Made by a program: the position numbers and the translations under genes
In this document: positions 15,790-19,230 of the stretch, piece after piece
How positions within the stretch are numbered: position 1 is the first letter of the stretch
Layout: each line of letters starts with the position of its first letter
Notes under the pieces: model-generated
Told to the model about the DNA's origin: nothing
The model's input: the letters and a program-made list of their open reading frames with translations, nothing else
The model's database searches: none
From: CAZPWQ01 sp964590495
Lineage (GTDB): Bacteria > Bacteroidota > Rhodothermia > Balneolales > Balneolaceae
Length of the DNA stretch: 19,230 nucleotides
NCBI GenBank assembly: GCA_964590495.1
Contig: CAZPWQ010000063.1
Location: 1-19,230, forward strand
Direction: 5' to 3'

Positions 15790-16413
15790 TTAAATGACGC
15801 CCAAAATCTTTCTGAATTCTTCTTCAATGGCTTTAATAGAAGGTTGAACTTTGTCTTTAAAAGAATCCCAACTTTCATCCCATACTTGATCAAGTTTCCC
15901 AAGCTTTTCAGGAGATGGATTTCCTTTATGTCTTAAAGCACGGTTAAATTTATATGTTGGTTTTCGGATTTGATCAATAAATTCATCAATTGTCTCACAG
16001 AGTTCTTTTCTAAAATATATTTTGTGCATATCATAGTACTCAATGAACTCAAATAATGATTCAAAAGCTTCTTCTGCTTTTTTATCTTTGGAAGGTTCTG
16101 AAGCAAATCCCATTGGTCTCAAAAAGCTTTCGACTTTTTTAGAAGCGTTTTTCAATAGCTTGTAAAGTTCAGCTACTATTTCTGCTTTTCTTTCATGCAA
16201 TTTGCTGAATTTGAGTTCATGTTCTTTTTCTACTAGATGTAGTGAGTGCCTAAACTCTTCAAGCGATTGTTCATTCTTATTTTTTAACTCGGCTTCAAAA
16301 GACTTTAAATTTCTGTTTAAAAATGTTTCAATACTTGTCTTAGCGAGATAGGTGAAGGCTGCAATTAAAACCCCACCTATTCCTAATCCCTGAAAAAGAG
16401 CAGTCCAATCCAT
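15790..16413 (-). CDS. Membrane-anchored coiled-coil protein of unknown function (cassette C)
   Basis: A 207-residue protein. The N-terminus is a single hydrophobic helix (about residues 8-25, LGIGGVLIAAFTYLAKTSI); then come a highly charged, probably coiled-coil region (about 33-95, including NKNEQSLEEFRHSLHLVEKE and HELKFSKLHERKAEIVAELY) and a helical C-terminal half (about 110-205) rich in Glu and Lys. Proteins with this layout (one N-terminal anchor followed by an LHxKRAEVIAELY-like segment) recur as unannotated genes in bacterial genomic islands, from memory. No enzymatic motif is visible. It starts 6 bp after the small gene upstream and ends 6 bp before an attC-like site, so both genes form one cassette. 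A role in defence or membrane sensing is conceivable but unsupported. Confidence 0.8.
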   Translation of the reverse strand: MDWTALFQGLGIGGVLIAAFTYLAKTSIETFLNRNLKSFEAELKNKNEQSLEEFRHSLHLVEKEHELKFSKLHERKAEIVAELYKLLKNASKKVESFLRPMGFASEPSKDKKAEEAFESLFEFIEYYDMHKIYFRKELCETIDEFIDQIRKPTYKFNRALRHKGNPSPEKLGKLDQVWDESWDSFKDKVQPSIKAIEEEFRKILGVI

Positions 16414-16419
16414 AATTAA

Positions 16420-16677
16420 TTAAGATTTTTTCTGATAGACCTTCTTCAATTCCCGAAATAAACCTTCTTTATAGCTATAACTCTGAGATTCGAAAGATCT
16501 AATTATCCTTTTTTTGCTGTGATCTGAAGAAGGTGTGTCACATCGAATACTTATGCCAGCATGTTGCATTTCAACAACTTTATTTGTTAGCCAAATATCA
16601 TCAAAAGTTTTCCCAAGTATTTCAAAGCTTTTATCTTCATCACTTATAATTATTTCCCAAAATTCTTTTTGTGCCAT
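16420..16677 (-). CDS. Small protein of unknown function (cassette C)
   Basis: An 85-residue soluble protein beginning MAQKEFWEIIISDEDKSFEI, with alternating hydrophobic residues suggesting beta strands in the first 45 residues and a basic helical C-terminus (EGLFRELKKVYQKKS). I do not recognise a family. It is the first gene of a two-gene cassette: the ATG lies 22 bp after the preceding GTTAGGG simple site, a normal leader length, and the stop is 6 bp before the next start. The pairing with a membrane-anchored coiled-coil protein suggests a functional unit, for example a toxin-antitoxin or sensor-effector pair, but nothing in the sequence proves this. Confidence 0.7.
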   Translation of the reverse strand: MAQKEFWEIIISDEDKSFEILGKTFDDIWLTNKVVEMQHAGISIRCDTPSSDHSKKRIIRSFESQSYSYKEGLFRELKKVYQKKS

Positions 16678-16699
16678 AGCTTAGTAACAAATGTTTGTA

Positions 16700-16827
16700 C
16701 CCTAACGACATTGCGCATAAGGGGCGTGCAAAGTAGCGTTGAATTTGTTTTAAAATGTACTATGGAAACTTACAAAATCGAAACCGGCAGCCAACGGCGA
16801 AGCACGTCCATTTAATGCGCATTAGCT
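16700..16827 (-). repeat. attC-like site of cassette B
   Basis: Read on the minus strand it starts AGCTAAT and ends GTTAGGG. Inner arms GCGCATTAAATGGACGTG and CACGCCCCTTATGCGC are complementary except for the unpaired bases typical of attC. A further CGTTGG/CAACG pairing lies deeper in the roughly 128-bp site. It begins 7 bp after the stop of the nuclease gene, in the expected orientation. The GTTAGGG is followed 16-22 bp later by the next cassette's start codon. Confidence 0.78.
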
Positions 16828-16834
16828 GTACAAT

Positions 16835-17515
16835 TTATTCTTGCCAATGGCCACATAATTTATTGGCCACACTAGCTAGAGCATCATAGGTTCGAATTTC
16901 TAACTTAGATTTATAAGATCTATTCCAAACTGATTTCAATTTTCTCTTTTGCTCATTTTTTTCAAATTCACTACTTCGACCAATTAATATTAAACCTTTA
17001 GGTTCTCTAAAATTGTTTAATCCAATTTGATCCCGAATAAATGACTGGATCTCATCGCAATAATCTATATATGATAAAGTTTGACAAATTCCCTTGTTAA
17101 GTTGGTCACTAAATTTTAAATGATTACCCTTTTCGACAAAATATTTGTGATTTGCACCTTTTAGTTCAACAATCCACCAACTAAAACCACCAGAATTTCT
17201 ACCTCCAATGATAAAATCGGGTATTAAACCAGGTTTACTACTTGTCAAATTCATTCTAATAGTTTGTTGAGACAGTACCCAGGCTCCATGATGACCTGTT
17301 GACCCCCAGTCTAAAGGCGAAGTTAATATCGTCTGATTCTCTCTTAAAAAACTATCGATCTTTGTTTCATTTGAGTTAGATTCTACCAACTCAGTTAATT
17401 TATTTACTTGGTCTCTAGTTATTTCTGATGCATAGTTATAATATTCTTCTGGAGGCCAACCTTCTGGATACTCTGGATCCGAATTTGCTAATTCTTCTGT
17501 AGTAGTAAAGTCCAT
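16835..17515 (-). CDS. Shedu-like DUF4263 (PD-(D/E)xK) nuclease (cassette B)
   Basis: A 226-residue protein. The N-terminal 45 residues are acidic and variable. Residues about 46-70 (ESNSNETKIDSFLRENQTIL) resemble the helix that precedes the nuclease fold in DUF4263 proteins. The catalytic core is visible as D100 (LIPDFIIGG), E117-x-K119 (WWIVELKGANH) and Q145 (GICQTLSYIDY), the D...ExK...Q pattern of PD-(D/E)xK enzymes. The C-terminus, GLILIGRSSEF and LEIRTYDALASVANKL, matches the family's final strand and helix. DUF4263 defines SduA of the single-gene Shedu anti-phage system. Mean length is shorter than many SduA proteins, so a minimal Shedu or a restriction-like DNase is plausible. ATG lies about 30 bp after GTTAGGT. 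Confidence 0.78.
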   Translation of the reverse strand: MDFTTTEELANSDPEYPEGWPPEEYYNYASEITRDQVNKLTELVESNSNETKIDSFLRENQTILTSPLDWGSTGHHGAWVLSQQTIRMNLTSSKPGLIPDFIIGGRNSGGFSWWIVELKGANHKYFVEKGNHLKFSDQLNKGICQTLSYIDYCDEIQSFIRDQIGLNNFREPKGLILIGRSSEFEKNEQKRKLKSVWNRSYKSKLEIRTYDALASVANKLCGHWQE

Positions 17516-17543
17516 GAAAATTAATTTTGAGTTTCAATTGTAC

Positions 17544-17672
17544 ACCTAACGGCCCCGCTCATAACCGGCAGGCGCAGGAGTATTGAATTATTTACAATAG
17601 AAAGAGTAACTATAAAAAGTGAAGCTGGCAAGGGATGGCGAGGCCTGTCCGCCGTTGATGCGCTTGTTAGGT
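17544..17672 (-). repeat. attC-like site of cassette A (clearest copy)
   Basis: The outer 10 bp TACACCTAAC (17541-17550) and GTTAGGTGTA (17666-17675) are perfect inverted repeats containing the consensus RYYYAAC and GTTRRRY simple sites. Read on the minus strand the inner arms are GCGCATCAACGGCGGACAGG and CCTGCCGGTTATGAGC, which pair with the usual extrahelical bases. Total length about 129 bp. It begins 4-8 bases after the stop of the upstream membrane protein gene and ends about 30 bp before the nuclease ATG. Length, symmetry and position are those of a genuine attC. Confidence 0.85.
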
Positions 17673-17679
17673 GTAGCCT

Positions 17680-18120
17680 TTACTTTATAGATTCTGGATT
17701 GACTAAATTCTCTTTCTCCCACCTTCTAATTGTTTTCAACTTATTTAAATGTTCTCCAATCAAGTAACTAATCACATAAGTGTAAAAATAAAAAGTTATA
17801 AGTGGGAGAAATCCTAGTGAAAAGGAGATTGTTGAGTTATCAATTTGAACAATTTGATGAATAAGAAATGGTAAAATTACAATTGAACAAAAAGTGATGA
17901 TTGCTTTATACCACTTTGCTTGAAATAAATGCCAAAGCATATAAGGAGTGAAAATTATAGCTGCAATGGATACTATCATTGAAACAATACTGTAAGGTAA
18001 CCAGCCAATCCCAGATCCTAAGATCCAGGTATGTTTTTCATATTGAAGCCAGTAATACAATGAAGAAAGAGAAGATTCTTCTATTGTAACTGCATTTGCT
18101 AAGATGTCTGTTTTATTCAT
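17680..18120 (-). CDS. Polytopic membrane protein of unknown function (cassette A)
   Basis: A 146-residue hydrophobic protein with probably three or four transmembrane segments (about residues 34-58, WILGSGIGWLPYSIVSMIVS; 60-75; 78-92; 101-122), a short N-terminal cytoplasmic stretch and a basic C-terminal tail (HLNKLKTIRRWEKENLV). I do not recognise a family. ATG at 18120 is preferred over TTG at 18138. The gene begins about 45 bp after the simple site at 18165-18171 and its stop is 4 bp from the attC palindrome, so it fills a cassette on its own. Low GC relative to the Mrp operon suggests transfer. Membrane proteins of unknown function are common cassette cargo. Confidence 0.72.
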   Translation of the reverse strand: MNKTDILANAVTIEESSLSSLYYWLQYEKHTWILGSGIGWLPYSIVSMIVSIAAIIFTPYMLWHLFQAKWYKAIITFCSIVILPFLIHQIVQIDNSTISFSLGFLPLITFYFYTYVISYLIGEHLNKLKTIRRWEKENLVNPESIK

Positions 18121-18164
18121 AGAGTTTTTAAAGCTCAAGTAAGAATCTTGATTTATTATGGTAC

Positions 18165-18171
18165 ACCTAAC
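18165..18171 (-). other. Orphan simple site (end of a lost attC or attI)
   Basis: On the minus strand GTTAGGTGTACC precedes cassette A, matching the simple site and flank after the attC at 17544-17672 (GTTAGGTGTACAATT). No complementary ACCTAAC-type partner is found within about 150 bp to the right, so the rest of the upstream attC or attI is missing. The array was probably truncated here. Confidence 0.55.
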
Positions 18172-18518
18172 CTATAATTATATAAAAGCTACTGTTCGAT
18201 AAAATTTTATCTTACAGGCTCTATTGTACACAAATATTCCATTTAATTCCAAAGGACGCATTATCTCTTGATGTTATCACAAATAGAGTTGCGATAACAG
18301 GTTGATATAATACTCTTTCTGTTAAGTATCTGACCTGGCTGAAGTGCGGCAGGTGGCTCCTTCAACCCGAAACCAGGTGCTTTGTGCTGTTTTATTCTTG
18401 TACGAACAGGTCCTGAATCCAACCTCTCACAGAAATGATAGACTTTCAAAGAGCAAAAAATGCCGGCAGTGTTAACTAAGTCAGGGAGGTACGCACAAAA
18501 TGGAAGTGACACCTGGTC
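18172..18518. other. Non-coding junction between cassette array and antiporter remnant
   Basis: About 350 bp with no convincing gene and no integrase. It holds a perfect 14-bp palindrome GATAAAATTTTATC (18198-18211), a 7-bp inverted repeat TGTTATC/GATAACA (18272-18299), and a short direct repeat GGTCCTGAATC at 18409 and 18515. The remainder shows no recognisable similarity to the antiporter gene, so the breakpoint to the remnant lies near 18515. Confidence 0.5.
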
Positions 18519-18644
18519 CTGAATCTCACCATTCCGGGGAGCGATCATCCTATAGAAACCGACGGCGTTACCGTGCCAATCAGCGCTGCTATGGCGCTGA
18601 TACTGCTCTGCTTCCTGGTTGTAAGCCTGATTATTTTGATTTAG
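18519..18644 (+). pseudogene. Diverged 3' remnant of the terminal MrpD-like gene
   Basis: These 42 codons, including the stop, encode a peptide differing from the last 41 residues of the 12024-13751 protein at 3 positions (…GSDHPIETDGVTVPIS… shared), whereas the DNA differs at about 22 of 126 bases, almost all synonymous. Upstream of 18519 similarity ends, and an in-frame stop (TGA at 18507) closes the frame, so nothing is expressed. The pattern means the copy diverged while part of a functional gene and was cut afterwards. Downstream homology continues through the REP-like hairpin and its flank (to about 18750). Confidence 0.85.
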
Positions 18645-18654
18645 CCCCTTCTTA

Positions 18655-18687
18655 CCCATCGGACGGCAAAGTCAGCCGTCTGATGGG
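18655..18687. repeat. REP-like 33-bp hairpin, first of a pair
   Basis: Arms CCCATCGGACGGC and GCCGTCTGATGGG, 12 of 13 complementary, loop AAAGTCA. It begins 10 bp after the stop of the antiporter remnant, has no counterpart after the intact gene, and is followed 6 bp later by a second hairpin. Confidence 0.75.
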
Positions 18688-18693
18688 ATTTGT

Positions 18694-18726
18694 CCCGTCA
18701 GACCGCTGATTCTGCGGTCCGACGGG
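18694..18726. repeat. REP-like 33-bp hairpin, second of a pair
   Basis: Arms CCCGTCAGACCGC and GCGGTCCGACGGG, 12 of 13 complementary, loop TGATTCT. It is the homologue of the hairpin at 13759-13791, including the flank GACAGG-CTCG-TGCTTTTT that follows. Possible transcription terminator or mRNA 3' stabiliser for the original antiporter transcript. Confidence 0.72.
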
Positions 18727-18801
18727 TTTGACAGGACTCGTTGCTTTTTCAGACCCATCCTCAACTACGCCCGAGACGGGGCTTCGTAGAGCATCCTCCG
18801 G

Positions 18802-18922
18802 CTCCTTCCCTATTCCGATAAAACCCATCGGAACAAGGAAGGAGTGACTCTTTTCTAAGATTTCAGCAAGAGAAAAAAGTCCCTCCTTGTTCCACTGTGG
18901 ATTTCAGTGGAATAGGGAGGGA
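18802..18922. repeat. Branched palindromic element
   Basis: Outer arms CCTTCCCTATTCC (18804-18816) and GGAATAGGGAGGG (18909-18921) pair at 12 of 13 positions. Inside, GGAACAAGGA (18830-18839) pairs with TCCTTGTTCC (18884-18893), and the stem continues imperfectly through AGTGACT / AGTC and TTTTCT / AGAAAA around a central loop near 18858-18870. Non-coding. The two-level stem suggests a dispersed mobile palindrome. Confidence 0.65.
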
Positions 18923-19008
18923 TTTAGGGTGGGTCGGCTGCTACGGATGCTAATCCACAGCAAACAGAAAATAGGAATTCTATAATTCTAATCAGCTGCC
19001 CCTCCATA

Positions 19009-19105
19009 CCCATCGGACGGCAGAATCAGCCTGCCTACGCCGAAACTTCCATAAATATGCTAATAAAATTTGCAGTGGCTTCGTGCAGGCAGGCCGCCCG
19101 ACGGG
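19009..19105. repeat. REP-like hairpin split by an insertion
   Basis: The left arm CCCATCGGACGGC plus loop AGAATCA (19009-19028) and the right arm GCCGCCCGACGGG (19093-19105) belong to the same hairpin family as 18655 and 18694; the loop is the reverse complement of TGATTCT. They are separated by the 64-bp element at 19030-19093. A T-rich stretch (TTTTCTTTTTT) follows from 19109, so the intact form would look like a rho-independent terminator. Confidence 0.65.
19030..19093. mobile_element. 64-bp palindromic mini-element inside a REP-like hairpin
   Basis: Ends CCTGCCTACGCCGAA and TTCGTGCAGGCAGG are imperfect inverted repeats (about 12 matching positions) around an AT-rich centre. Its position exactly within the right half of a 33-bp hairpin indicates insertion after that hairpin formed. 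No coding capacity. Confidence 0.55.
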
Positions 19106-19195
19106 AAATTTTCTTTTTTACTAACACTAAGCTTTTCCGATATTAAACTCTTTCAGTATCGTTCACCAATAAAAAAGAACTTCTATATGTATTCT

Positions 19196-19230
19196 ATGAA
19201 AAAACCTTCTCTCCTTTTTGCTGTTATCGT
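19196..19230 (+). CDS. Start of a probable exported protein (partial)
   Basis: The final 35 bases read MKKPSLLFAVI from ATG 19196: a basic N-terminus followed by a hydrophobic run, as in a signal peptide. An in-frame ATG at 19187 would add three residues. The start follows a T-rich terminator-like stretch and an AT-rich leader containing AAAAAAGAAC, without a strong Shine-Dalgarno. The gene runs out of the window, so no family can be named. Confidence 0.4.
   Translation, partial: MKKPSLLFAVI

Larger units (their letters stand above)
15729..18171 (-). mobile_element. Integron-type gene cassette array without integrase
   Basis: Three consecutive minus-strand units each consist of a simple site GTTAGG(T/G) or similar, a short leader, one or two genes, and an attC-like palindrome starting within a few to about 20 bases of the last stop. 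Inferred cassettes: A 17550-18170 (membrane protein), B 16706-17549 (nuclease), C 15735-16705 (two genes). All genes point the same way relative to their attC, as in true cassettes. Cassette genes look more AT-rich than the flanking operons. No integrase gene is found in the window, so this is a CALIN-like array or the end of a longer one. The upstream attC or attI is reduced to its last simple site at 18165-18171. Confidence 0.75.

Noticed and set aside
18172..18518. Integron integrase or attI beside the cassette array
   Set aside because: No tyrosine recombinase reading frame or motif is present on either strand; only a single simple site remains at 18165-18171.
18409..18525. Direct repeat GGTCCTGAATC as a target duplication or recombination core
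   Set aside because: Only 11 bp, with little similarity beyond it; it may mark the breakpoint but chance cannot be excluded.
18261..18659. Minus-strand open frame of 132 codons opposite the antiporter remnant
   Set aside because: It is antisense to the diverged 3' copy of the antiporter gene; a similar spurious antisense frame exists opposite the intact gene end, which explains the apparent conservation.
18500..18709. Plus-strand open frame of 69 codons across the remnant
   Set aside because: It reads the remnant in the wrong frame; the frame with real similarity is the one ending at 18644.
13759..19105. CRISPR array from the recurring hairpins
   Set aside because: The repeats are few, differ in arm sequence, and are not regularly spaced; no cas genes are seen.

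Overview
The window looks like a chromosomal segment of a heterotrophic, respiring bacterium, most likely from the Balneolota/Rhodothermota group or a close Bacteroidota relative. The main reason is the gene order nuoL-nuoM-pcd-nuoN: a pterin-4a-carbinolamine dehydratase gene inside the complex I cluster has been reported for Rhodothermus marinus. The sparse Shine-Dalgarno sequences in the nuo genes and the dense small palindromic repeats fit, but the phylum call remains an inference.

Left part (1-5676, minus strand): three antiporter-like membrane subunits of complex I (nuoL, nuoM, nuoN) with pcd between nuoM and nuoN, in one tightly packed operon. Just past the nuoN stop lies a roughly 270-bp MITE-like inverted-repeat element. 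A 584-bp divergent intergenic region holding dispersed palindromes separates nuoL from the next operon.

Middle part (6261-13751, plus strand): a ten-gene Mrp/Mnh-type cation/proton antiporter operon in the order E, F, G, MbhD-like, MbhE-like, B, C, D, D-like, small two-helix protein, D-like. (The small protein is one of the eleven reading frames; ten are recognised subunits or paralogues.) Most genes overlap by one to eleven bases. The first eight follow the order of archaeal mbhABCDEFGH, and no full-length MrpA (NuoL-like) gene is present. Its C-terminal domains are separate small genes and two extra MrpD-like proteins follow. The last of these lacks the usual TM7 lysine. Together with NuoL/M/N, six antiporter-fold subunits are encoded within 13.5 kb.

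Right part (13752-19230) is a mosaic accessory region. An IS110-family transposase with a highly structured upstream leader (candidate bridge RNA) is bracketed by the same 25-bp terminal inverted repeats as the element at 10-276. Next comes an integron-type gene cassette array without a visible integrase: three minus-strand cassettes, each ending in an attC-like site. They encode a membrane protein, a DUF4263/Shedu-like PD-(D/E)xK nuclease, and a two-gene pair (small protein plus membrane-anchored coiled-coil protein). The array is followed by a diverged, promoterless copy of the last 41 codons of the terminal antiporter gene and its downstream palindrome. The whole accessory block is therefore flanked by two homologous but non-identical copies of the antiporter operon end. 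Several 33-bp REP-like hairpins, one split by a 64-bp palindromic insert, and the start of an exported-protein gene close the window.

The strongest candidate for something new is the cassette array with its Shedu-like nuclease, inserted at a chimeric junction behind the antiporter operon.
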